DNA from: Oscillospiraceae bacterium | GTDB lineage: Bacteria > Bacillota_A > Clostridia > Oscillospirales > Ruminococcaceae | Assembly: GCA_004558145.1 (NCBI GenBank) | Contig: SFDQ01000005.1 | Coordinates: forward strand, 112,295 to 176,294 | Reading direction: 5' to 3' | Length of the DNA stretch: 64,000 nucleotides | Part shown: piece by piece, positions 32,748 through 40,611 of the stretch | Layout: the number at the start of each line of letters is the position of its first letter | Numbering within the stretch: position 1 is the first letter of the stretch | Made by a program: the position numbers and the translations under genes | The notes under the pieces: generated by a model | What the model was told of the DNA's origin: nothing | Seen by the model: the letters and a program-made list of their open reading frames with translations, nothing else | Database searches by the model: none

Positions 32748-33668
32748 TTATTTCAGGAAGCCCTGGATGATCTTCTCCTCCGCCTGTTCGGGGGTGAGGC
32801 CCAGGGTGCAGAGCTTGAGCAGCTGCTCGCCGGCAATTTTGCCGATGGCCGCCTCGTGGATGAGGGCGGCGTCCACATGGTTGGCCTCCAGGCCGGGCAT
32901 GGCCAGCACGGTGCCGTTTTCCGCCAGGATGGCGTCGCACTCGGAGTGGCCGGTGCAGGGGGCGTTGCCCCGGATGGTGGAGGCGAACTCCTGCCGGGAA
33001 TGGCCCCGGGCCACGCTGCGGCTCACAAGGTCCGCCGCGCTCCCCTCGCCCTCCAGCCGCACCACGAAGTCGGTGCGGGCGAACTCGTCGCCGTTGGTCA
33101 TGATGCGCTCGCGCACCAGCAGGCGGGCGTTCTTTTGCAGCACGGCCCGCGTCTTGCGGGTGGTGCGGCTCACGCCGCCCAGCTGCACGGTGTCCATCTC
33201 AAGGCACGCGTCCTCCGCCAGCTCGATGTCGGTGACCGGGTCGATGACCTTGTCGCCCTTGCCGTCGCCGGTGGCGATGTGCTTTTCCTTATAGAGCACA
33301 TGGGCCCCCTTGGCCAGCAGGAAACGGTGGATGCCGTTGTGGCGGGCTTCCTCCTCGCCTTCGCTGTGCACGCCGCAGCCCGCCTCGATGATGACGTCCG
33401 CGCCTTCGCCCACATAGAAGTCGTTGTAGACCAGGTCGTCCACGCCGGCGTGGGTGACGCAGGCGGGGATGTACACCGTCTCGCCCTTGGTGCCGGGCTT
33501 GATGTGGATGACAAGGCCCGGCGCGTCGGTCTTGGACTCGATGAGGATGTTCTCGCTGGACTGGCGGGCGGCGCACTGGCCGTCCTCCCGGATGTTATAA
33601 GCGCCTTTGAGCTCGCCGCTCTTGATGCCGCTGATGAGGCGCAGCAGTTCGTCGGTGATCTGGTTCAT
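32748..33668 (-). CDS. SufB/SufD-family Fe-S scaffold, minimal SmsB type
   Basis: 306 residues, much shorter than SufB (about 470) or SufD (about 430). It has the right-handed beta-helix core (YIPACVTHAGVDDLVYNDFYVGEGADVIIEAGCGVHSEGEEEARHNGIHRF, split across residues 60-115) and the C-terminal SMS-like STIRGNAPCTGHSECDAIL followed by HEAAIGKIAGEQL. The adjacent SufC-like ATPase, and the absence of sufB, sufD, sufS and sufU nearby, match the SUF-like minimal system (SmsCB) described in anaerobes and archaea. It would assemble Fe-S clusters in the cytoplasm. Cys in CGVHS and CTGHSEC are candidate ligands. Confidence 0.85.
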   Translation of the reverse strand: MNQITDELLRLISGIKSGELKGAYNIREDGQCAARQSSENILIESKTDAPGLVIHIKPGTKGETVYIPACVTHAGVDDLVYNDFYVGEGADVIIEAGCGVHSEGEEEARHNGIHRFLLAKGAHVLYKEKHIATGDGKGDKVIDPVTDIELAEDACLEMDTVQLGGVSRTTRKTRAVLQKNARLLVRERIMTNGDEFARTDFVVRLEGEGSAADLVSRSVARGHSRQEFASTIRGNAPCTGHSECDAILAENGTVLAMPGLEANHVDAALIHEAAIGKIAGEQLLKLCTLGLTPEQAEEKIIQGFLK

Positions 33669-34393
33669 ACCCGTGCGTCCTCCTTTTCCAGCGGGCAGCG
33701 CACCGCTTTTTCGTTTGCCAGCAGGGTGGGCAGCACCTCGGCCGCCGGGCCCGCCTGACGCACCCGGCCGTCCGCCACCACAACAATTTCGTCGGCGATG
33801 GAGAGGATGCGCTCCTGATGGCTGATGACCAACAGGGTGCCGGTGCCCTTGCTGCGCAGTTCTTCAAAGGTCTCCACCAGACGGGCGAAGCTCCACAGGT
33901 CGATGCCCGCTTCCGGCTCGTCGAAGATGGAAAGCTTCGCGCCCCGGGCCAGCACGCTGGCAATTTCAATACGCTTTATCTCACCGCCGGAGAGGCTGGC
34001 GTCCAGCTCCCGGTCGATGTATTCCTGAGCGCACAGGCCCACCTTGCCCAGCAGGTCGCACAGCTCCAGTTCGCTCAAGGAGCGGCCGGCGGCCAGCTCC
34101 AGCAGGTCCCGCACAGCCAGGCCCTTGAAGCGCACCGGCTGCTGGAAGGCGTAGGCGATGCCCGCCTTGGCGCGGGCGGTCACGTCCAGGTCGGTGATGT
34201 CCTGCCCGTCGAACAGGATGCGCCCGGCGCTGGGCACTTGAATGCCGGCGATGAGCTTGGCCAGGGTGGTCTTGCCGCCGCCGTTGGGGCCGGTGACCAC
34301 CACCAGACGGCCGGTGTCCAGCCGGAGGGTGATGTCCTTGATGATCTCGTTGCCGCCCGGAATGGTCCAGGCGAGATGTTCCAGTTGTAACAT
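33665..34393 (-). CDS. sufC: SufC-like ATPase (SmsC)
   Basis: 242 residues, ABC-type ATPase: Walker A GPNGGGKTT, Q-loop AFQQPVRFKG, signature LSGGEIKRIEIASVLA, Walker B LSIFDEPEAGIDLW, H-loop VISHQERIL. The 'DEPEAGIDLW' and FQQP forms are SufC/SmsC-specific. Its stop overlaps the SufB-like start (ATGA), so the two are made together. ATG at 34393 begins the conserved MLQLEHL; the longer frame upstream has no ribosome site. Confidence 0.88.
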   Translation of the reverse strand: MLQLEHLAWTIPGGNEIIKDITLRLDTGRLVVVTGPNGGGKTTLAKLIAGIQVPSAGRILFDGQDITDLDVTARAKAGIAYAFQQPVRFKGLAVRDLLELAAGRSLSELELCDLLGKVGLCAQEYIDRELDASLSGGEIKRIEIASVLARGAKLSIFDEPEAGIDLWSFARLVETFEELRSKGTGTLLVISHQERILSIADEIVVVADGRVRQAGPAAEVLPTLLANEKAVRCPLEKEDARV

Positions 34394-34524
34394 AATGGGT
34401 ATGGCTCCCTCACTTTCTTTGCAGGGCGGCGCGCGCTTCGCGCAAACAGCCCCTATTATTATGGGGCCCGGCGCGGGGATTGTCAAGGCGGGGCGGGGCC
34501 CGCCGAGGGCAGTATGGCGCAAAT

Positions 34525-34553
34525 TTTACACTTTTATCCCTTTGTGGTATGAT
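34525..34553 (+). promoter_or_regulatory. Promoter of the NYN gene
   Basis: TTTACA (34525-34530), 17-bp spacer, TATGAT (34548-34553) with TGG extended element. Confidence 0.7.
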
Positions 34554-34623
34554 AAGATAGTACAAATGCTTTTTCGGGCGGCGGGGCGTGCTTCGCCGCA
34601 CCTTTCAGAAAGGGGGCAGCTTT

Positions 34624-35466
34624 ATGCCCGCAGACCGCCGCTTCGCGGTTCTCATCGACGCGGACAACGTGTCGGACAAATACATCAAGATCATCCTGGA
34701 CGAGGTGTCCACCCAGGGGGTGGCCAACTACAAGCGCATCTACGGCAACTGGACCAGCCCCACCATGGCCAGCTGGAAGAACGTGCTGCTGGACTATTCC
34801 GTCACCCCCATCCAGCAATACAGCTACACCACCGGCAAAAACGCCACCGATTCGGCCATGATCATCGACGCCATGGACATCCTCTATTCCGGCAAGGTGG
34901 AGGGGTTCTGCCTTGTCTCGTCGGACAGCGACTTCACCCGCCTGGCCTCCCGCCTTCGTGAGGGCGGCATGACGGTCATCGGCATGGGGGAGAAAAAGAC
35001 CCCCAAGCCCTTCATCGCCGCCTGCAACATGTTCCGCTATCTGGACGTGCTGGCCGCCCAGCCGGAGGCCGAGCCTCAGCCGGAGCCGGAGGCCGAGCCC
35101 GCCCCCGCCGCCGGGGAAAAGGCCGCGCCGGAAAAGGGCAGGGAAAAGGAGAAGGCAAAGCCCGCCAAGGCCAAGGCCGCCCGCAAGAAGGCCGCCCAGC
35201 CCGAGCCCCCGGCCCCCCAGGAGGACCCGGAGCTGACCGCCATGCGCGGGGCCATCAAGGCCATCGTGGCCGAGCAGTCGGACGAGGACGGCTGGCTGGC
35301 GGTGAGCATGATCGGCAACCTGCTGGTCAAGCGCTACCCGGACTTCGACGTGCGCAACTTCGGCTTTTCCAAGCTGACCCCCTTCGTGCTGAGCCTGGGC
35401 ATCTTCGAGGTGCGCACCGAGCGGGGCAAGGACAACGCCCGTCAGGCCTATGTGCGGCTGAAATGA
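34624..35466 (+). CDS. NYN-domain ribonuclease-like protein with OST-HTH/LOTUS domain
   Basis: 280 residues. N-terminal NYN (PIN-like) nuclease fold at about 1-145, with acidic metal-site residues in VLIDADNVS, NATDSAMIIDAMDILYSG and LVSSDSDFTRLA. An Ala/Pro/Lys/Glu-rich linker (about 150-205) and a C-terminal OST-HTH/LOTUS RNA-binding domain (about 210-280, LTAMRGAIKAIVAEQS to VRLK) follow. This LabA-like architecture suggests RNA binding and cleavage in the cytoplasm; the target is unknown. AAAGGGGG lies 8 bases before ATG. Confidence 0.9.
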   Translation: MPADRRFAVLIDADNVSDKYIKIILDEVSTQGVANYKRIYGNWTSPTMASWKNVLLDYSVTPIQQYSYTTGKNATDSAMIIDAMDILYSGKVEGFCLVSSDSDFTRLASRLREGGMTVIGMGEKKTPKPFIAACNMFRYLDVLAAQPEAEPQPEPEAEPAPAAGEKAAPEKGREKEKAKPAKAKAARKKAAQPEPPAPQEDPELTAMRGAIKAIVAEQSDEDGWLAVSMIGNLLVKRYPDFDVRNFGFSKLTPFVLSLGIFEVRTERGKDNARQAYVRLK

Positions 35467-35476
35467 TTTTCTCCTG

Positions 35477-35586
35477 TTGCACCGCGTCGCGGCATTTGTT
35501 TTAATGAGAGCAGCAAGAGAGCCGTTTTTGGGTTTGGTGCCTTGTTATTCAGCGGTTAGCCGTTTGCCCGGCTGGCCGCTTTTTCT
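35477..35586 (+). ncRNA. Candidate small RNA or orphan transcript
   Basis: A promoter TTGCAC (35477-35482), 17-bp spacer, TTTAAT (35500-35505, TG extended) is followed about 45 bases on by a 12-bp hairpin (35551-35562 / 35569-35580, two G-U pairs) and TTTTC. This would give a transcript of about 75 nt with no reading frame. It may instead be a terminator for the NYN gene plus a chance promoter. Confidence 0.35.
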
Positions 35587-35641
35587 TTGGCCGCTTCAAA
35601 AAGTTTGACCTGTGTATCACGCGGAAAGGGCAAACAGAACA

Positions 35642-35673
35642 GCCCCGGAGAGGTTTTCTCCGGGGCCGTTTTT
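35642..35673 (+). terminator. Intrinsic terminator
   Basis: GCCCCGGAGA-GGTT-TTCTCCGGGGC followed by CGTTTTT. Confidence 0.85.
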
Positions 35674-35679
35674 ATTGTG

Positions 35680-36900
35680 TTATTCCGCCGGGGCCTGCCC
35701 TTCGGGGGCGGCCTCCTTGGGCGGGGCGGGCTTGCGCCGGGGGGCGGGCTTTTTCGCCGCGGGCTTCTCCCCCGCTTCCGTCACTTTGCGCCGGGCGCGG
35801 GCGGGCTGTTCCGCCGGGGCCTCCGCCTTGGGCTCGGCGGGTTTGCGCCGGGCGGGCTTTTTCGCCGCAGGCTTCTCCCCTGCTTCGGCGGCTTTGCGCC
35901 GGGCGCGGGCGGGCTGTTCCGCCGGGGCCTCCGCCTTGGTCTCGGCGGCTTTGCGCCGGGGGGCGGGCTTTTTCGCCGGCGCAAGGCCGGGGCAGCTGCG
36001 CTCGTCCGCAAGGCCCGAGAGGTAGCTGGCGCTGCCCAGCAGGGTGGAGAGTTTTTCCATGGAGAGGCGGCCGTCCCAATAGCCCTTGGCGGCCAGCAGG
36101 TAGGCCGCCGAGCGCTTTTCCGCCTTTTCCAGCAGGGCGTTCAGGTCGTCGGTCTGCTCCTCGCCGGTGAAGGGGTGGGTCCAGGGGCAGGGCAGGCTGC
36201 CCTTGGGGTGCTTGCCGGTGCCGGCGAGCCGGGCCGGGGTGATGTGGCCGGTCACCGCGCCCCGCCCGCCAAAGGCGGGCTCCACCAGCCAGAACAGGGC
36301 GTATTTGATGCGAAAGCGGCTGATGAACATCCGCCGCAGCGCCCGGGTGTGCCAGAAGGTGTCCGCCAGGGCCTCCCGGCTGACGGTGACGCCGAAGGCC
36401 TCCCGCAGGCTCTTTTGCAAGAGGGCCCCCACCTCGGCCAGCGCCGCCCCCGCCAGGCGGGGGGTGGTGTCGTCCACGGGCACGGCGGCTTTGCCGGTGT
36501 CCTGCTCGTGGAGGAAGCTGTCCACCGCGATCTCAAAATAGCCGTGGCCGCCGGGGCCCGCGTAGGGGCCGCCCTCCTCGGTGACGCACACCACATAGGG
36601 GTGCACCGTGCAGTCGGCGGCGTAGTGGCTCAGAAAGCCCAGGGCGTAGCTGCGCTGGGCAGGGGTGGCGGCGTATTTCACCAAGGCGCGCAGGAACGCG
36701 CCGGTGTTCTCGTCGTGCATGCGGGAGCCCAGTTCGGGCAGGTTTTCGCCCCGCTTTTCGCCGCTTTTCCAGGCGCGGTAGCAAAAGAAGATGTCCGGCC
36801 CGTTCGCCCCGCAGGCAAAGGCGGCGGGGTGCGCTATCTCCAGCTGCGCCAGCACGGCGGCGCGGTTGGCGGTGCGGACGTGGGTGTAGCCTTCCGGCAT
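35680..36900 (-). CDS. Zinc-dependent phospholipase C-like protein with histone-H1-like tail
   Basis: 406 residues. Residues about 1-290 form an all-helical domain with the His/Asp pattern of zinc-dependent phospholipase C (MPEGYTHVRTAN, GANGPDIFFCY, ALGFLSHYAADCTVHPY, HGYFEIAVD). There is no signal peptide, so an extracellular toxin role is unlikely. Residues about 305-406 are a Lys/Arg/Ala/Pro tail with a 36-residue imperfect repeat (AEAPAEQPARARRK occurs twice, KPAAKKPA twice), like histone H1 or HupB tails, which could bind nucleic acid or membrane. Function of this family in gut Clostridia is unknown. Confidence 0.82.
   Translation of the reverse strand: MPEGYTHVRTANRAAVLAQLEIAHPAAFACGANGPDIFFCYRAWKSGEKRGENLPELGSRMHDENTGAFLRALVKYAATPAQRSYALGFLSHYAADCTVHPYVVCVTEEGGPYAGPGGHGYFEIAVDSFLHEQDTGKAAVPVDDTTPRLAGAALAEVGALLQKSLREAFGVTVSREALADTFWHTRALRRMFISRFRIKYALFWLVEPAFGGRGAVTGHITPARLAGTGKHPKGSLPCPWTHPFTGEEQTDDLNALLEKAEKRSAAYLLAAKGYWDGRLSMEKLSTLLGSASYLSGLADERSCPGLAPAKKPAPRRKAAETKAEAPAEQPARARRKAAEAGEKPAAKKPARRKPAEPKAEAPAEQPARARRKVTEAGEKPAAKKPAPRRKPAPPKEAAPEGQAPAE
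35740..35960 (-). repeat. Imperfect 108-bp tandem repeat coding the basic tail
   Basis: The stretch beginning CCGGGCGCGG at 35791 recurs at 35899, exactly 108 bases (36 codons) apart. Confidence 0.85.
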
Positions 36901-36932
36901 AAAGGGTCACTCCCTTGCGGTCAGTCTCAATG

Positions 36933-36985
36933 AAAAAAGGGGCCGCCGCCCGGCAGACGCGCCGGGGGGCCGCCCCTTTATTTTA
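36933..36985 (-). terminator. Terminator of the UMF1 gene
   Basis: GGGGCCGCCGCCCGGC with a GC-rich return arm ending CCGCCCC, A/T-runs on both sides. Confidence 0.75.
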
Positions 36986-37011
36986 CAACGAACGGGGAAA
37001 AGTTACAACGC

Positions 37012-38370
37012 TCACTTCTTTTCCAGATACCGGGGCAGCACGAAGAAGTACAGCCCGCCGCCCACGAAGAAGATGAGCAGCACGCTCAAAATGCCCCAGG
37101 GGGCGGCGGCGGTGTCCACCGCGGCCAGCTGCTCGGCGGTGGCGGTGACCCGGTCCAGGCCCTGCTCTTTCAGCATCACGTCGGCGGCCAGCGCGCTGGA
37201 CAGGCCCACCAGCGCCGGGCCCATGATGGCGGAGAACTTGCCGAAGATGTCGTAGAAGCCGAAGAACTCGCCGGAGCGGTTCTTGTCGGGGATGAGCTTG
37301 CCGAACATGCTGCGGCTCAGCGCCTGGATGCCGCCCTGGCTGGTGGCCACCATGATGGCCATGACCCAGAACTGCCAGACCTCCCGCAAAAAGAAGCCGA
37401 ACACGGTGACGCACATGTAGACGCAGATGCCCACGCCCACCATGAACCGGGCGCCGAACTTTTCGCTGGCTTTGATGTAGAGCAAAGCGAAGGGCAGGCC
37501 CAGCACCTGCACCAGCAGCAGCGCCAGCAGCATGCTGGTGGAGTCAAGGCCCAGGGTGTCGCCGTAGCTGGTGGACATATGGATGATGGTGTTCACGCCG
37601 TCGATGTAGAAGAAGTAGGCGATGAGGAAGACGAACATCTGCTTGTAGCGGAAAATCTCCTTCACCGTGCCGCCGATGCCCTTGAGGGCATCTTTCACCG
37701 CGCCCTTTTTGCGGGGCACGAAGCTTTCCTGCTCCACGTTTTTCAGCAGAGGGAAGCTGAACACGAACCACCACACGGCGGTGAGGCCGAAGGCGAAGGA
37801 GAGGCAGAACAGCATGGCGTCGCTGCCCAGGATGAGGTTCATCAGAAGGAAAATCAGCAGCGGGATGGTGGAGCCGCCGATGTACCCCAGGCCGTAGCCC
37901 ATGGTGGAGACCTTGTCCATCCGCTCCTCGGTGGTGACGTCGTTCAAAAAGCTGTCGTAATAGAGGTTCGCGCCGGCGAAGCCGATGGTGGACAGGATGT
38001 ACAGCACCAGGATGATGAGGCCCACCTTTTCCGCCTGGCCGGGGGTGACGAAGTCCAGCTGGGGGGTGACGGCCAGCCCCGCGCAGCTGAGCACGCCCAC
38101 CAGCATGAAAACGGTGAACAGTTTCTTGCGGAAGCCCTCAAAGTCGCCGAACACGCCCAGCACCGGCGCGGCCAGCGCCACGATGGCCATGGCGGCGCTG
38201 GTGGCGTAGCCCCAGACGGTCATACCGGAGGCCGCGTCCTGCATGTAGCCGGCCACTGTGTTGAAAAAGATGGGCAGAATGGTGACCACGACCACAGAAT
38301 GGGCGCTGTTGGCCCAGTCGTACATCATCCAGCTGGTCTCTTTTTTCGTGAATCCCCGCAAAAACTTCAT
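37012..38370 (-). CDS. UMF1-family MFS transporter
   Basis: 452 residues, about 12 TM helices. The N-terminal WMMYDWANSAHS and the MFGKLIPDKNRSGEFFGFYDIFGK motif in the C-terminal half are signatures of the UMF1 (Atg22-like, BtlA) branch of the major facilitator superfamily. Atg22 exports amino acids from yeast vacuoles; bacterial substrates are unknown. Monocistronic between two terminators. Confidence 0.9.
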   Translation of the reverse strand: MKFLRGFTKKETSWMMYDWANSAHSVVVVTILPIFFNTVAGYMQDAASGMTVWGYATSAAMAIVALAAPVLGVFGDFEGFRKKLFTVFMLVGVLSCAGLAVTPQLDFVTPGQAEKVGLIILVLYILSTIGFAGANLYYDSFLNDVTTEERMDKVSTMGYGLGYIGGSTIPLLIFLLMNLILGSDAMLFCLSFAFGLTAVWWFVFSFPLLKNVEQESFVPRKKGAVKDALKGIGGTVKEIFRYKQMFVFLIAYFFYIDGVNTIIHMSTSYGDTLGLDSTSMLLALLLVQVLGLPFALLYIKASEKFGARFMVGVGICVYMCVTVFGFFLREVWQFWVMAIMVATSQGGIQALSRSMFGKLIPDKNRSGEFFGFYDIFGKFSAIMGPALVGLSSALAADVMLKEQGLDRVTATAEQLAAVDTAAAPWGILSVLLIFFVGGGLYFFVLPRYLEKK

Positions 38371-38429
38371 GGTCTCACCTCACACATTTATTACTTTTTA
38401 GTGTAACATCTGCGGCGGCAAAACACAAT

Positions 38430-38463
38430 AAAAGCCCCCGTAAAAAATTACGGGGGCTTTTTG
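38430..38463 (-). terminator. Terminator of the ECF sigma operon
   Basis: AAAAGCCCCCGTAA-AAAA-TTACGGGGGCTTTTT. Confidence 0.92.
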
Positions 38464-38484
38464 CAGAGATTTAACAGAGGCCGT

Positions 38485-39468
38485 TCAGGCGGTCTCCTCG
38501 CCCGTCATGGGCAGGTCGAAATCCTCGGGAACGGAGGAGGCGGCGGGCTCGCCGTCACCCTCGGGGGCGGAAGAAGCATCCGCGGCCTGCTGCGCCAGAT
38601 ATTCCTCGGCCTCGCGCTCTTCCATCCACATGGTGTCGCCGAATTCGTCCACCACCTGCACCTGATGGTGGCCCATCTGAGACAGGCGGGTGGCGTCGGC
38701 GTTCATGTCGAACACGCCGTCCAGGTCAAGGTCCCAGGATCCATCGTCGTCGCTCCAGTAGAAATAGGCCCGGTCCACGCCCGCGTCCCGCAAAGCGGGC
38801 AGCAGCACCGCCACTCTGGCGGCGAACTCGTCGCCGTTTTCCACCGTGCCGCCCAGGGTGATGTTCGCCCCGGCATGGTCCTCGGCGCGCAGGTCGGCCA
38901 GGGTCATTTCCCGGTCGAACTCATAGCCGCCCAGGTTCACCCAGCCACTGCAGTCCAGCACGTCCTGGCCCTGGAAGGCGGTGTGCAGCTGCTCTTCCAG
39001 CTCGTCGGAAAGGCGCTCCTCGGTGGAAGAGCGGTCCGGCCCGTACCAGCGCCACATCGCCGGCAGAGTGGCGGCGCAGAGGCTGGCGCAGATGAGCACA
39101 AAGGCCACGAAGGCGGCCAGGAAATCGAAGCGCAGCCGCTCTTCGCTCTTGCGGCGCACGGAGGCCCACAGCACCTCCGCCCCCAGGAACACCAGCACCA
39201 GCGGGGCCAGCTTGGCGATGAAGATGATGTCAAAGCCGGGCACAAAGAAGTAAGCGGTGATGGCAAGGCCGGTGACGATGAGGGAAAGGCCCAGGGTTAC
39301 GGTGCCCACCCGGCGCACCGGCGGGCGGCGGGCAGGGGCCGGGGCGGGCGCGGGCTGCGCCGCCGGGGCGGGGGCAGCTTCGGGCTGCGCCGCGCCTGCC
39401 GGCTCAGGGGTGGGGGCGGCGTCCGGCTGGCCGTTTGTGGGAAGGTCCATGCGTTCCTGCTCGATCAT
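38485..39468 (-). CDS. Membrane protein of unknown function in the ECF operon
   Basis: 327 residues. A Pro/Ala-rich cytoplasmic N-terminus (about 10-50) precedes two to three TM helices (about 55-75, 80-100, 115-135) and an extracytoplasmic acidic domain (about 145-300), with DLDLDGVFDMNADATR and MEEREAEEYLAQQ. No family recognised. GGGGAGG precedes ATG. Last gene of the sigma/anti-sigma operon, so it probably acts in the same envelope response. Confidence 0.8.
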   Translation of the reverse strand: MIEQERMDLPTNGQPDAAPTPEPAGAAQPEAAPAPAAQPAPAPAPARRPPVRRVGTVTLGLSLIVTGLAITAYFFVPGFDIIFIAKLAPLVLVFLGAEVLWASVRRKSEERLRFDFLAAFVAFVLICASLCAATLPAMWRWYGPDRSSTEERLSDELEEQLHTAFQGQDVLDCSGWVNLGGYEFDREMTLADLRAEDHAGANITLGGTVENGDEFAARVAVLLPALRDAGVDRAYFYWSDDDGSWDLDLDGVFDMNADATRLSQMGHHQVQVVDEFGDTMWMEEREAEEYLAQQAADASSAPEGDGEPAASSVPEDFDLPMTGEETA

Positions 39469-39471
39469 CCG

Positions 39472-40032
39472 TCACACCTCCCCTTCGCCTTTGAACTCGG
39501 TGTAGTCCGGCTCGTCAGGCTGCTTTTTCTTGCCGCCCTTGATGAGCCACAAGCCCAGGACGATGAACACAAGGCCCACCGCCAGGCCCGGGATGCCCCG
39601 CACGACCTGGTTCACCAGCCGGCCCAGCGCCGTGTCCCATCCGATGAGGTCCACCAGACGATAGAGCCAGGGGCTGACGAAGCCCTGGTAAAGCCCGGCC
39701 ACGCCCAGCACCACCAGAGTCCAGCCGATGAGGTGGTGGCGGCGGTCCACAAGGCGGGCCAGATCCTCGCCGCCGTCCCAGCTGAAGAGGAAGGTGTCCT
39801 CCGGGACGATGCCCTGCCGCAGCTGGGCGCGAAGGTTGAGGCTGTCAAAAAAGCTGTACATATACACCACCGCGCTGAGCACCATCAGCACGGGCAGGAA
39901 TACGCCGCCGATCATCAGCGGGATCACGAACAGAAGCACCTGGGTCACGCCCCGCTTCATATAGCCCTGATACATCTGGCCTGCGCCGGGGATGAAGGAG
40001 AAGCAGAGGGTCAGAAATCCGTTTTTTTGCAT
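39472..40032 (-). CDS. TM2-like membrane protein in the ECF operon
   Basis: 186 residues with four to five TMs. The N-terminus LCFSFIPGAGQMYQGYMKRGV has the GxGQxYxGxxxRG pattern of TM2/DUF5683-type proteins. An Arg/His-rich cytoplasmic loop (LARLVDRRHHLIGW) and a Lys-rich tail (KGGKKKQPDEPD) follow. Three bases separate it from the next gene. Function unknown; possibly the effector or co-sensor of the ECF pathway. Confidence 0.82.
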   Translation of the reverse strand: MQKNGFLTLCFSFIPGAGQMYQGYMKRGVTQVLLFVIPLMIGGVFLPVLMVLSAVVYMYSFFDSLNLRAQLRQGIVPEDTFLFSWDGGEDLARLVDRRHHLIGWTLVVLGVAGLYQGFVSPWLYRLVDLIGWDTALGRLVNQVVRGIPGLAVGLVFIVLGLWLIKGGKKKQPDEPDYTEFKGEGEV

Positions 40033-40035
40033 GTG

Positions 40036-40611
40036 TCAGTCCACTCCTTTGGTTTGAGTTGAGGCCGGGTCGGCGGCGTCCGCCTGGTCGGCAGCCGGGG
40101 CGTCGGCGTCGGCGCTCCGGTCGGTCTTGTCTTTTTTCTGCGGGGCCTGGTAGGCGGGGCGCAGAGCGCTCTGCACCTTCTCGGACCAGTTGCTCACCGC
40201 CTGCAGGATGGCGCTGCCCGCATCTTCCTCCCTGACCGGCTGCGAGGCCGCGGGGGGCTGGGGGGTCATCTCCTCCCCCTGCACCGTGAACACTCCGGCG
40301 ATGCCGGCAAAGATGCCGGTGTACCACAGGGTGCCGGTGATGAGAACCGCGGCCGCCGCCGCGGTGTAGCGGCTCATCAGCGCCTGGGCCGCGCGGCGGC
40401 GCAGCCGGCGCATCACCGGCAGGGTCTGGTCGGTGGGCGGCTCCTGGAGCACGTCCCCTTCCAGCAGGGCGGTGTAGCGCACGAGGCAGGCGTCGCAGAA
40501 GCTCAAATGCTCGGCGGCTTCCAGCCTGCCCAGTTCGTCCAGCTCACCGCCCACAAGGGCCCGCAGCCCCTCGTCGGTGAGGTGGCCGTCGGGTCTGAAC
40601 AGTTCGGTCAT
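40036..40611 (-). CDS. Anti-sigma factor with zinc-finger (ZAS-like) domain
   Basis: 191 residues. The cytoplasmic N-terminus contains EHLSFCDAC, the HxxxCxxC motif of zinc-binding anti-sigma factors (residues 34-41). One TM (about 85-110) and an extracytoplasmic Pro/Ala/Asp-rich region follow. It overlaps the sigma gene stop (ATGA), the usual arrangement for a membrane anti-sigma that holds its ECF partner until an envelope signal arrives. An open frame upstream in this phase lies in the sigma gene and is not used. Confidence 0.87.
   Translation of the reverse strand: MTELFRPDGHLTDEGLRALVGGELDELGRLEAAEHLSFCDACLVRYTALLEGDVLQEPPTDQTLPVMRRLRRRAAQALMSRYTAAAAAVLITGTLWYTGIFAGIAGVFTVQGEEMTPQPPAASQPVREEDAGSAILQAVSNWSEKVQSALRPAYQAPQKKDKTDRSADADAPAADQADAADPASTQTKGVD

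Noticed and set aside
35740..35960. CRISPR-like tandem repeat
   Set aside because: The repeat is in frame, imperfect and 108 bp long with no unique spacers; it encodes the basic protein tail.
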